DNA of 21,600 nucleotides. Source: an uncultured Pseudomonadota bacterium. Its GTDB lineage: Bacteria; Pseudomonadota; Alphaproteobacteria; Rs-D84. The notes beneath the pieces are model-generated. The model searched no databases. It saw only the letters and a program-made list of their open reading frames with translations, and was not told where the DNA came from. The stretch is taken from positions 1 through 21,600 of the forward strand of contig CACYQE010000021.1 of assembly GCA_902776515.1 (NCBI GenBank). Reading direction: 5' to 3'. A program made the translations under genes and the position numbers. This document shows positions 13,649-20,485 of this stretch, one piece after another. Within the stretch, counting starts at the first letter, position 1. Every line of letters begins with the position of its first letter.

Positions 13649-14911
13649 TTACATCCCGTATTTGGCGTTTGTTCCCAATTCTTCTTCAATGCGTAATAAT
13701 TGGTTGTATTTTGCCATACGGTCGGTTCGTGACATTGAACCGGTTTTGATTTGACCCGCATTTGTCGCAACCGCTAAATCAGCAATTGTTGTGTCTTCGG
13801 TTTCACCACTGCGGTGGGAAATAACAACACCATATTTTGCATCCTGGGCCATTTTAATCGCACGTAATGTTTCGGTTAAACTGCCAATTTGGTTCACTTT
13901 GATAAGAATTGCATTTGCAACACCGGCATCAATACCGCGTTTCAAACGAATCGGATTTGTAACGAACAAATCGTCACCAACCAATTGACATTTTGTGCCG
14001 ATTGTTTCGGTTAATTTTTTCCATCCGTCCCAATCTTCTTCGGCCAGAGCATCTTCTATTGAAATAATTGGATATTTGGCGATTAAATCAACATAGAAAG
14101 AAATCATTTCATCAGATGATAATTTTTTGCCTTCAAAACTATAAACACCATTGGCATAAAATTCAGAAGATGCGACATCCAAACCAATTGAAACCTGGTC
14201 GCCAGGGATATATCCAGCATCTTTGATTGCCGCGATAATTGTATCTAATGCTTCGGCACAAGAATTAAAGTTCGGTGCAAAACCACCTTCGTCACCAACG
14301 TTCGTTGAATTGCCGCCGTTCTTTAAAATCTTTTTCAAATGGTGGAAAACTTCGGACCCCATACGAATGGCCATTTCTTCGTTTTTGGCCCCATTTGGAA
14401 TAATCATAAATTCCTGGGCATCCAAACCATTATCCGCATGTGCACCACCGTTGATGATGTTCATCATTGGACGGGGCAGGGTGTTTGGTGTCGCATTGCC
14501 ATATAAATCCGCCAAGTATTTATACAGTGGAATTTTCTTTTGATTTGCAACCGCGTGTGCCAATGCCAAAGATACAGCCAATATCGCATTCGCACCTAAT
14601 TTATCTTTGTTCGGCGTGCCGTCCAGTGCCAACATTTTTTCGTCCAGTTCAACCTGGGCCGATGCATCCATTCCCAGTAACACCGGGGCAATAATTTCAT
14701 TAACATTTTTTACCGCACGTGATACGCCTTTGCCCATATATGCATCGCCACCATCACGCAATTCCAACGCTTCAAAAGAACCGGTACTGGCCCCGGATGG
14801 AACAGCGGCACGTCCCATTGCACCACCATCCAGTGTAATATCACATTCAATTGTTGGATTTCCGCGTGAATCCATAATCTGACGGGCATGAATTTTTTCA
14901 ATTTGAAACAT
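13649..14911 (-). CDS. eno: Enolase
   Basis: The 420-residue glycolytic enzyme interconverts 2-phosphoglycerate and phosphoenolpyruvate in the cytoplasm. Conserved parts visible: IHARQIMDSRGNPTIECD at the N-terminus, PSGASTGSFEALELRDG, NGGAHADNGLDAQEFMIIP, VGDDLFVTNP, the signature ILIKVNQIGSLTET and VVISHRSGETEDTTIADLAV. ATG 14911 follows AAGGAG at good spacing. The frame stays open 43 codons further upstream, but that part runs through the ssb terminator and is not conserved. It has its own promoter-like site and is followed by the Imm-type membrane gene. Length is normal for the family. Confidence 0.97.
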   Translation of the reverse strand: MFQIEKIHARQIMDSRGNPTIECDITLDGGAMGRAAVPSGASTGSFEALELRDGGDAYMGKGVSRAVKNVNEIIAPVLLGMDASAQVELDEKMLALDGTPNKDKLGANAILAVSLALAHAVANQKKIPLYKYLADLYGNATPNTLPRPMMNIINGGAHADNGLDAQEFMIIPNGAKNEEMAIRMGSEVFHHLKKILKNGGNSTNVGDEGGFAPNFNSCAEALDTIIAAIKDAGYIPGDQVSIGLDVASSEFYANGVYSFEGKKLSSDEMISFYVDLIAKYPIISIEDALAEEDWDGWKKLTETIGTKCQLVGDDLFVTNPIRLKRGIDAGVANAILIKVNQIGSLTETLRAIKMAQDAKYGVVISHRSGETEDTTIADLAVATNAGQIKTGSMSRTDRMAKYNQLLRIEEELGTNAKYGM

Positions 14912-14952
14912 ATTTTTCTCCTTACGCTTACTGTTTCCTTTTCTGTGCGGAT

Positions 14953-14961
14953 AATATAGCA
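14953..14961 (-). promoter_or_regulatory. Extended -10 element before eno
   Basis: On the minus strand TGCTATATT forms an extended -10 box about 41 bases before the eno ATG. The -35 region is only a T-rich tract, so the call is moderate. Confidence 0.4.
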
Positions 14962-15003
14962 AGTTTAAAATAAAAAAAGAACAAAAAAATGCAATTTTAT
15001 GTA

Positions 15004-15029
15004 TAAAAAAACCGCCCATTTGGACGGTT
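15004..15029 (-). terminator. Terminator of ssb
   Basis: On the minus strand AACCGTCC pairs with GGGCGGTT (one G-T pair) around an AAAT loop and is followed by a run of T. It lies 14 bases past the ssb stop and upstream of eno. Confidence 0.9.
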
Positions 15030-15043
15030 CTGTTAAACATTTT

Positions 15044-15496
15044 TTAAAATGGGATATCGTCACCAATTTCAGAAATAGAAATTTCTTCAGCCGGTGCAGG
15101 TGCCGCCGCGGGTGCCGAACCCATTGTCCCTGATTCAACCGACTTGGCACCACCCAAAATAACCATTGTGCCGGAAAATTGATTCAATGTGATTTCGGTC
15201 GTGTATGTATCAACACCCTGTTGATTTTGCCATTTACGTGTCCGCAGGGAACCTTCAATATAAAGTTTTGTTCCTTTTTGTAACATACGTTCCGCAACTT
15301 CAACCAAATTCGGATTAAAGATAACAATGCGATGCCATTCGGTTTGTTCTTTTTGTTCGCCTGTTTGGCGGTCACGCCAACGGTCAGATGTTGCCAGTGA
15401 AAAACTGACCACTTTTTGACCACTTTGCATAGTTCTTACTTGGGGATCTTGACCGACATTGCCGACCAAAATGACTTTATTGATGCTTCCTGCCAT
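15044..15496 (-). CDS. ssb: Single-stranded DNA-binding protein
   Basis: The 150-residue protein has the OB-fold domain (residues 1-110): INKVILVGNVGQDPQVRTM, VVSFSLATSDRWRDRQTGEQ and KLYIEGSLRTRKWQNQQGVD. A short flexible Ala/Pro linker and the acidic C-terminal tip DDIPF follow; this tip recruits replication and repair partners. SSB coats single-stranded DNA in replication, recombination and repair. ATG 15496 follows AAGGAAG; the frame extends 10 codons upstream without support. It is divergent from rho. Confidence 0.97.
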   Translation of the reverse strand: MAGSINKVILVGNVGQDPQVRTMQSGQKVVSFSLATSDRWRDRQTGEQKEQTEWHRIVIFNPNLVEVAERMLQKGTKLYIEGSLRTRKWQNQQGVDTYTTEITLNQFSGTMVILGGAKSVESGTMGSAPAAAPAPAEEISISEIGDDIPF

Positions 15497-15570
15497 TTTC
15501 ACTTCCTTTTTTGTTTTATATATCATAATTCAAGCAATAAATATAATAAAAAGCAAGAAAAAACCAAATC

Positions 15571-15599
15571 TTGACTTTTTATTAAAAATGTATTATAAT
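15571..15599 (+). promoter_or_regulatory. Promoter of rho
   Basis: TTGACT (15571-15576), a 17-base spacer and a perfect TATAAT (15594-15599), about 66 bases before the rho ATG. Confidence 0.88.
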
Positions 15600-15665
15600 A
15601 AGGTTGCAAAAAAAGGCAGGGATGGCACGTTCTGTGCTGTTAATATTTCCAAAAAAGGATTTTTT

Positions 15666-16934
15666 ATGCATATAAATGAAATCAAGGCTAAATCGCCCCA
15701 ACAACTGTTGAAAATGGCGGAAGAAATGGGAATCGAAAACCCATCGCAATTAAATGTTCAGCAACTGCGTTTCGCGGTTATGCGTGGTTTTGCCGCGGAT
15801 AAAAAAATTACATTGATTGGTGATGGTGTTTTGGAACGTATGCAGGATGGTTTCGGATTCTTGCGTGCACCGGAAAGTAACTATTTGGCCGGCCCGGATG
15901 ATTTGTATGTTTCGCCCGCGTTAATTAAAAAATATGGTTTGAAAACTGGCGATTATATCGAAGGGCAAATTCAGGCACCACAGAATGAATCTGAACGCTA
16001 TTTTGCGTTGGAAACAATTGAGCGTGCAAATGGGGATGATCCTGAAAAGTTGCGTCACCGTGTGTCCTTTGATGATATGACACCGTTGTATCCTGATGAG
16101 CAATTGAAAATGGAGGTTGAAGGTGATACTGAAAAAGGTCGCAGTTTGTCGGCACGTGTAATTGATTTGATTTCGCCGACTGGTCGTGGTCAGCGTTCAT
16201 TGATTGTTGCACCGCCACGGACCGGTAAGACGGTTATGTTGCAAAATATTGCTCATTCAATTGCGACTAATTATCCTGATGTAAAACTGATTGTTTTGCT
16301 GATTGATGAACGTCCCGAAGAAGTTACAGATATGCAACGCAGTGTCAAGGGCGAAGTTATTTCTTCCACATTTGATGAACCTGCAACACGTCATATCCAG
16401 GTTGCCGAGATGGTTATTGAAAAAGCAAAACGTTTGGTCGAAGCAGGGCAAGATGTTGTCATTTTGTTAGATTCTATCACTCGTTTGGGGCGTGCATATA
16501 ATACGGTTGTTCCATCCAGTGGTAAGGTTTTAACCGGTGGTGTTGATGCGTATGCTTTGCAACGTCCAAAGCGTTTCTTTGGGGCCGCACGTAATATCGA
16601 AGGCGGGGGCAGTTTGACGATTATTGCGACCGCTTTGGTTGATACAGGGTCAAAAATGGACGAAGTTATTTTCGAAGAATTCAAAGGAACAGGTAACAGT
16701 GAAATTATCTTGGACCGTAAATTATCTGATAAACGTGTTTATCCGGCAATTGATATTACAAAATCTGGAACCCGTAAAGAAGACTTGTTGGTCGGTAAAG
16801 ATACATTGTCAAAGATGTATGTGTTACGCAGAATTATCAATCCAATGGGAACGCTAGAGGCTATGGAATTCTTGCTGGATAAATTACGTGTAACAAAAAC
16901 TAATACGGATTTCTTTAATTCAATGAATCAATAA
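15666..16934 (+). CDS. rho: Transcription termination factor Rho
   Basis: The 422-residue hexameric RNA helicase ends transcription at unstructured C-rich RNA. The N-terminal domain starts MHINEIKAKSPQQLLKMAEE, followed by the RNA-binding cold-shock-like domain with GFGFLR (62-67). The ATPase domain has Walker A APPRTGKT (182-189, K188), LLIDERPEEVTDM and Walker B VVILLDSITR (D269). The Q/R-loop region VLTGGVDAYALQRPKRFFGA and the C-terminal SGTRKEDLL and MEFLLDKL complete it. Length is standard. ATG 15666 follows AAAGGA; the open frame extends upstream past the promoter but is not coding there. It has its own promoter and a strong terminator. Confidence 0.98.
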   Translation: MHINEIKAKSPQQLLKMAEEMGIENPSQLNVQQLRFAVMRGFAADKKITLIGDGVLERMQDGFGFLRAPESNYLAGPDDLYVSPALIKKYGLKTGDYIEGQIQAPQNESERYFALETIERANGDDPEKLRHRVSFDDMTPLYPDEQLKMEVEGDTEKGRSLSARVIDLISPTGRGQRSLIVAPPRTGKTVMLQNIAHSIATNYPDVKLIVLLIDERPEEVTDMQRSVKGEVISSTFDEPATRHIQVAEMVIEKAKRLVEAGQDVVILLDSITRLGRAYNTVVPSSGKVLTGGVDAYALQRPKRFFGAARNIEGGGSLTIIATALVDTGSKMDEVIFEEFKGTGNSEIILDRKLSDKRVYPAIDITKSGTRKEDLLVGKDTLSKMYVLRRIINPMGTLEAMEFLLDKLRVTKTNTDFFNSMNQ

Positions 16935-16955
16935 AGAAAACCAAGAAAAACAAGA

Positions 16956-16980
16956 AACGCACCATTTGGTGCGTTTTTTC
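16956..16980 (+). terminator. Terminator of rho
   Basis: A perfect stem AACGCACC / GGTGCGTT (16957-16964 and 16969-16976) with an ATTT loop and a T run. Confidence 0.94.
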
Positions 16981-16993
16981 ATGGGAAACTGTT

Positions 16994-17221
16994 ATGTCAA
17001 AAATTTATATTTTTATGTGTGGGTTGTTGGTCGTTTGTGGGGCTTTCTGGGCGGGCGGTCGAATAGCCACAGCCAAATGTGCGGCAAAAACGACCAAAAA
17101 TCAAATTCAGCAAGTTTATAAAGTTTTAGAAACCAAAAGGCACATAAATGAAAAAAGTTTTAATACTGGGGTTGATGATATTCGTCATATCTTGCACACC
17201 AAATATACCATCGCAGACTAA
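16994..17221 (+). CDS. Small membrane-anchored protein, putative i-spanin (Rz-like)
   Basis: The 75-residue product has one N-terminal membrane segment (residues about 4-23, YIFMCGLLVVCGAFWAGG) and then a charged, helix-forming tail. The tail contains KTTKNQIQQVYKVLETKRHI and ends IRHILHTKYTIAD. This anchor-plus-helix architecture fits a phage inner-membrane spanin (Rz). The next gene starts inside it in the +1 frame and encodes a small lipoprotein, exactly as Rz1 does in Rz. Spanins fuse inner and outer membranes at the end of phage lysis. The gene starts 14 bases after the rho terminator, with only a weak ribosome-binding site and no clear promoter. No other phage lysis gene is visible. Function is inferred from architecture. 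Confidence 0.6.
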   Translation: MSKIYIFMCGLLVVCGAFWAGGRIATAKCAAKTTKNQIQQVYKVLETKRHINEKSFNTGVDDIRHILHTKYTIAD

Positions 17222-17336
17222 ATCATGGTGTATGTGTGAACCAATTTATGGGCATGCAACCGATTGGGATAATATCAGTGATGATTTGGCACGAAATATA
17301 TATAGGCACAATTTAATGTGCGAAGAATTACGATAA
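17148..17336 (+). CDS. Small lipoprotein, putative o-spanin (Rz1-like)
   Basis: The 62-residue product has a lipoprotein signal peptide ending in the lipobox-like VISC (C16). The mature tail is short, with PNIPSQTKSWCMCEPIYG and ending IYRHNLMCEELR. The Pro-containing start, the C-x-x-P-I segment and the RHN-x-x-x-E-x-x end are typical of small proteins found next to prophage Rz genes. It overlaps the 16994 gene by 74 bases in the +1 frame, the classical Rz/Rz1 arrangement. The ATG follows AAAGG. If real, its product would sit in the outer membrane and contact the inner-membrane partner. Confidence 0.6.
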   Translation: MKKVLILGLMIFVISCTPNIPSQTKSWCMCEPIYGHATDWDNISDDLARNIYRHNLMCEELR

Positions 17337-17341
17337 TAGGG

Positions 17342-18283
17342 TTATTCACTGTAATATTGAACAAGACTCTCGGCAGCGGTTTTTATTCTGTTTAACCTGT
17401 TTTCATAAGATTGACAATCGCGTGAAATTTGTGAACGATAGGCATCACGCAGATTTGATGCCATTGGGGCACATGCACGCAGATGTTGTGAACAATATGT
17501 GTGGCCGGTAATAAAAGCTTGTTGCCCGCGTGCACGATTTTCGGTGGTTGCCCAATCAATATTCAGTGCATCTTCCAAATTTTCAAATGAATTTTCGCCG
17601 GTATATTGGCCAATACGTGACATCCAATATTCATTCATTTCTTCGGCGGTCCATGTGCCGCCACCATTTTGCAAACGAATAATTTCATTAATTAAACTGG
17701 TTATTTGTGGCTGATATTGTGAATCTATTTGGGCTAATTTCGAACTGCAATAACAGCGGTTATAATATGTGTTTTCACGTTCACAATACCCGTTCATACA
17801 TTCAGTATAATCCGCCAGACAGCGTGATGTAGAAACAGATTCTTTTTCTGCAACAGTTGTTGTGCCGCGTGCACGTTGGTTGGGAACAGTTGCCCGGACG
17901 ATTGTGTTGGTTGTTGTGGCACTGCGTGGAACGACACGGCGTTTGTTGGTGGTTGTTTGTGTGGTTGCACCGCGACCAGTTGATACGGTGGTTGTTGCAC
18001 TGCGTGCAGTTGCAGAAGACGTGGTTTTACGTGGAACGACACGGCGTGGTTCGGACATTTGTTTTGTTCGGACCAATACATCAATTGGATTGTTGGTTTG
18101 GGAAACCGTTACCCCGGGATTCAATTCTGTCCGCATTTTATTTGATAAATATGGGTACATATATGCATAAGATTCTTGGTTTACATATTTTGATGCGTTA
18201 ATCGCCGGCCGCTTGTTTGTGGCGGCTGTTGCGGTGTTTGTTGCGAATATAACCATCAAGAAAAATGATAATACCTTCCTCAT
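17342..18283 (-). CDS. Secreted Thr/Arg-rich, Cys-containing protein of unknown function
   Basis: No family recognised. The 313-residue product has a signal peptide (MRKVLSFFLMVIFATNTATA, cut near residue 20) and an N-terminal segment (about 25-65). A low-complexity Thr/Arg/Ala/Val linker follows (about 75-145) with two copies of RRVVPR; the DNA copies (17925-17942 and 18030-18047) are an 18-base direct repeat 105 bases apart. The C-terminal domain (about 150-313) has Cys in SRCLADYTECMNGYC, NRCYCS, TYCSQHLRAC and RDCQSYE, plus a probable long helix (AQIDSQYQPQITSLINEII). Likely periplasmic or surface-exposed and disulphide-bonded. ATG 18283 was chosen as it starts a normal signal peptide; an upstream GTG (18310) is possible. 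The ribosome-binding site is poor. It ends 5 bases from the convergent o-spanin-like gene. Confidence 0.75.
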   Translation of the reverse strand: MRKVLSFFLMVIFATNTATAATNKRPAINASKYVNQESYAYMYPYLSNKMRTELNPGVTVSQTNNPIDVLVRTKQMSEPRRVVPRKTTSSATARSATTTVSTGRGATTQTTTNKRRVVPRSATTTNTIVRATVPNQRARGTTTVAEKESVSTSRCLADYTECMNGYCERENTYYNRCYCSSKLAQIDSQYQPQITSLINEIIRLQNGGGTWTAEEMNEYWMSRIGQYTGENSFENLEDALNIDWATTENRARGQQAFITGHTYCSQHLRACAPMASNLRDAYRSQISRDCQSYENRLNRIKTAAESLVQYYSE

Positions 18284-18326
18284 ACCTGATATTTTAGAAA
18301 AAAAACACAAGTCAACACAACAAAAA

Positions 18327-18353
18327 AAAACGCCGTATTTGTTACGGCGTTTT
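18327..18353 (-). terminator. Terminator of the flavodoxin gene (overlaps its stop)
   Basis: A perfect 11-bp stem AAAACGCCGTA / TACGGCGTTTT around a 5-base loop. The flavodoxin stop TAA (18344-18342) lies in the stem/loop, so the last codons form one arm. A T run follows on the minus strand. Confidence 0.88.
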
Positions 18354-18830
18354 TGATAACCATTTCATAGCCCATTTTTTTAATCCTGGTTCGGATTCAG
18401 CAGTTGAAAAAACTTTGCCTGATGCTACTTCCGCCGCGGGGGCCAGTTTGCGGATGTTTTTGTCTGCATCGCCAATACCGCTGCCACCGGATGTAGCAAA
18501 AGGAACGATAGTTACGTTGTGAAAATCATACGATTCGACAAAAGTGTCTATGATGGATGGTTCACGATACCACCATATTGGGAATCCAACAAAAATAACA
18601 TCGTATTGTGAAGGGTCGTCAATTTTCTTTGCGATTTCAGGACGACATTTTGAATCATTCATTTCAATTGAAGAACGACTGGTTTTTTTGGTCCAATCTA
18701 AATCAGCATCGGAATATTTTTGTTTTGGAACAATTTCGAATAAATCTGCATCAATAGATTTTGCTAATCTTTCTGCCAATCCGCGTGTTGTTTCGGTCGC
18801 AGAAAAGTATGCAACCAATGCTTTTTTCAT
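18342..18830 (-). CDS. Flavodoxin
   Basis: The 162-residue FMN-binding electron carrier begins KKALVAYFSATETTRGLAE, in which SATETT is the FMN-phosphate loop. YDVIFVGFPIWWYREPSIID around residues 75-95 supplies the first flavin-facing aromatic side, and PFATSGGSGIGDADKNI (about 110-126) forms the second loop. This pattern fits the flavodoxin_4 group common in anaerobic gut bacteria, rather than classical long-chain FldA. No signal peptide, so it is cytoplasmic. AGGAG precedes the ATG. A role as electron partner of NifJ in this window is possible but unproven; such flavodoxins may also act as FMN-dependent quinone reductases. Confidence 0.88.
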   Translation of the reverse strand: MKKALVAYFSATETTRGLAERLAKSIDADLFEIVPKQKYSDADLDWTKKTSRSSIEMNDSKCRPEIAKKIDDPSQYDVIFVGFPIWWYREPSIIDTFVESYDFHNVTIVPFATSGGSGIGDADKNIRKLAPAAEVASGKVFSTAESEPGLKKWAMKWLSKTP

Positions 18831-18858
18831 AGTTTTCTCCTTTGGTTATCCTGTGTTA

Positions 18859-18888
18859 ATAATATGGTGATTTTTTTATAAAAGGCAA
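18859..18888 (-). promoter_or_regulatory. Likely promoter of the flavodoxin gene
   Basis: On the minus strand TTGCCT (18888-18883), an 18-base spacer and TATTAT (18864-18859), 28 bases before the ATG. Confidence 0.55.
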
Positions 18889-18895
18889 GGGGGAT

Positions 18896-19322
18896 AAATT
18901 CAAATCGATATAAAGTCGATTTGAATTTTATGGAATGTTGTTGGGGCGACTTTTGCCTCGATATACAATAAATAAAAGACAGGATTGGCTCGGCATAAAT
19001 GCCTGTGCCGCATTCGTTAGTGCTCAAACTTCGCAAAGCTCGTTTTCGCTTACTCATAGTCGAACCTGGCAACTTCGTTGCGATGTTCAATCCGTTATGC
19101 CCACGATAAAATTAAAATCGGCAAAACGCCGATTTGAATTTTATGGTCGGGGCGACAGGAATCCCTCGGCATAAATGCCTGCGGGGCAACCGTAACGATT
19201 TTGGTGCACTTATGCTTCCAAAATCTACGTGTTGTCGAACCTTGGCAACTACGTTGCGATGTATCGAACCGTTATACCCACGAGATAAAATTAAAATCGG
19301 CACAAGGCCGATTTGAATTTTA
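18896..19322. repeat. Degenerate tandem repeats carrying tRNA-Pro 3' ends
   Basis: This stretch of about 490 bases without a gene contains three copies of a hairpin followed by GATTTGAATTTTATGG (starting 18918, 19131 and 19310). The first hairpin is a perfect 13-bp stem (18896-18908 / 18916-18928). A 32-base run (19129-19160) is identical to 19308-19339, which covers the terminator and last bases of tRNA-Pro. Between the hairpins lie related segments with CTCGGCATAAATGCCTG and a GCAAC/GTTGC hairpin (GTCGAACCTGGCAACTTCG versus GTCGAACCTTGGCAACTACG), then CCGTTATrCCCACGA. Unit spacing is about 213 and 179 bases. It looks like repeated duplication of the end of the tRNA gene with drift. Confidence 0.8.
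19284..19314 (-). terminator. Terminator-like hairpin after tRNA-Pro
   Basis: On the minus strand AAATCGGC (19314-19307) pairs with GCCGATTT (19301-19294) around a 5-base loop, followed by TAATTTTATC. It lies 9 bases past the tRNA 3' end. Similar hairpins occur in the two upstream repeat copies. Confidence 0.65.
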
Positions 19323-19399
19323 TGGTCGGGGCGACAGGATTCGAACCTACGACATCTTGCTCCCAAAGCAAGCACTCTACCAGACTGAGCTACGCCCCG
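19323..19399 (-). tRNA. tRNA-Pro (anticodon UGG)
   Basis: On the minus strand a full cloverleaf reads: acceptor stem CGGGGCG / CGCCCCG, D arm with AGCTCAGTCTGGTAGAG, anticodon stem CTTGC / GCAAG with loop TTTGGGA giving anticodon TGG, and T arm with GGTTCGAATCC. The discriminator is A and the CCA end is encoded (19325-19323). It is 77 bases with CCA. The TGG anticodon and a CGGGG start are typical of bacterial tRNA-Pro. Confidence 0.96.
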
Positions 19400-19454
19400 A
19401 ATATGACAGGAATTATATATGTTTTTTTAATAAATGCAAGTTATATTTCTTTGG

Positions 19455-19483
19455 TTGACATTTTTTAAACGGATTAATAATCT
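19455..19483 (+). promoter_or_regulatory. Promoter of the PHP-phosphatase gene
   Basis: Perfect TTGACA (19455-19460), a 17-base spacer and a weaker TAATCT (19478-19483), 24 bases before the start codon. Confidence 0.55.
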
Positions 19484-19507
19484 TTATATATCAAAAAGGG
19501 ATTTATT

Positions 19508-20404
19508 TTGATTGCGAATAAAGTTAACTATTCTTTGCATACTCATACTATTGGTTTTGATGGCCAAAATTCTGTTGAAGAAATGGTTAATCGTGCCATT
19601 CAATTGGGGTTTAGTGTTTTGGGCTTTTCAAACCATTTTATTGTTCATCCCTATATAAAACAATCCAGAATGTATAAATACGCTGAAACTGGCGGTTATG
19701 CCAATATATACAGCGAAACCGTTGATGAAGTTCTGGCACGTTTTATACCTCATTATCAACAGGTTAGGGCGTTGCAATTTAAGTATAAAAATATAAAATT
19801 ATTGTGCGGAATGGAAATGGATTTGTTTAATTACCCAGGCTGGGCTGATAATGTCAATCATGCCGTGCGTATTTTGCAGCCTGATTATGTTATTGGTGCA
19901 AGGCATTTTTTAGAATGGACAAACAACAGTGTTTTGAATATTCACGATATAAAGAACGCACCTGAACAAGAAAGCGGACAATTATTGCGCACTTACTATC
20001 AACAATTTGATTATGGCTTTGTTGATTTAATTATGCACCAGATAAAGTTTAACATTTCTTTTTTTGCACATTTTAATCTGCCGCAAAAACTTGGCCTGAA
20101 TGACGACAGAATGGAAAATTACGTATTAAAAAGATTTTCGTTAATGGGTATCCCAATAGAGTTGAATACTTCGTTGATAAAAAATGGAAATTACCCAGTA
20201 TCCAGTCGATTGAAGACATTTGAATCAATATCAAAAACAGGTGTGCCTGTTATTATTAGTGACGATGCTCATAAGGTATCACAAATTGGAAATCATTTTG
20301 ACGATATTTTGAATTTGGCCCAGCAATCAGGTATCACAAACATTTGTTCTGATGCGTGTGATTTGCAAAACTTTATTAGAATAAACATACAAAGAAAACG
20401 TTAA
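19508..20404 (+). CDS. PHP-domain histidinol-phosphatase-like protein (HisJ family)
   Basis: The 298-residue protein has the metal-binding motifs of the PHP phosphoesterase superfamily in order: SLHTHT (H11, H13), SNHF (H43), GMEMD (E103), IGARHF (H133), AHFNLPQKLG (H188) and ISDDAH (D252 or D253, H255). The spacing and the GMEMD, IGARHF and AHFNLPQKLG segments fit HisJ/HisK-type histidinol-phosphate phosphatases, which dephosphorylate L-histidinol phosphate in histidine synthesis. The last motif reads SDDAH rather than SDAH. No histidine genes lie nearby, so the substrate is uncertain. The start is TTG 19508, preceded by AAGGGA at good spacing; no ATG lies near the conserved start. It is cytoplasmic, with its own promoter. 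Confidence 0.82.
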   Translation: MIANKVNYSLHTHTIGFDGQNSVEEMVNRAIQLGFSVLGFSNHFIVHPYIKQSRMYKYAETGGYANIYSETVDEVLARFIPHYQQVRALQFKYKNIKLLCGMEMDLFNYPGWADNVNHAVRILQPDYVIGARHFLEWTNNSVLNIHDIKNAPEQESGQLLRTYYQQFDYGFVDLIMHQIKFNISFFAHFNLPQKLGLNDDRMENYVLKRFSLMGIPIELNTSLIKNGNYPVSSRLKTFESISKTGVPVIISDDAHKVSQIGNHFDDILNLAQQSGITNICSDACDLQNFIRINIQRKR

Positions 20405-20441
20405 TTTTATAATATTTGTGTGTATCGCTAAGAAAAAAAAC

Positions 20442-20471
20442 TTGAACTTTTATCGGGGATTTTTGTATCAT
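20442..20471 (+). promoter_or_regulatory. Likely promoter of the glycine-rich protein gene
   Basis: TTGAAC (20442-20447), an 18-base spacer and TATCAT (20466-20471). Transcription would start only about 8 bases before the TTG start codon. Confidence 0.45.
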
Positions 20472-20485
20472 GTCAGTGTTGTTGA

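Noticed and set aside
13645..13770. N-terminal extension of the Imm-type protein
   Set aside because: The extra 42 codons lie wholly within eno in another frame and do not resemble the family; the ATG right after the eno stop fits better.
14912..15040. N-terminal extension of enolase
   Set aside because: It covers the ssb terminator and a T-rich promoter region, and enolase begins at the conserved IHARQIMDSRG segment.
15459..15665. N-terminal extension of Rho
   Set aside because: The frame runs through the rho promoter and the ssb start; the family-standard start is at 15666 with a good ribosome-binding site.
16994..17336. A complete prophage
   Set aside because: Only the spanin-like pair and the distant Imm-type gene suggest phage; there is no integrase, terminase, capsid, tail, holin or endolysin.
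18896..19345. CRISPR or extra tRNA genes
   Set aside because: The units are long, degenerate and only carry the 3' end of tRNA-Pro; no complete second cloverleaf could be drawn.
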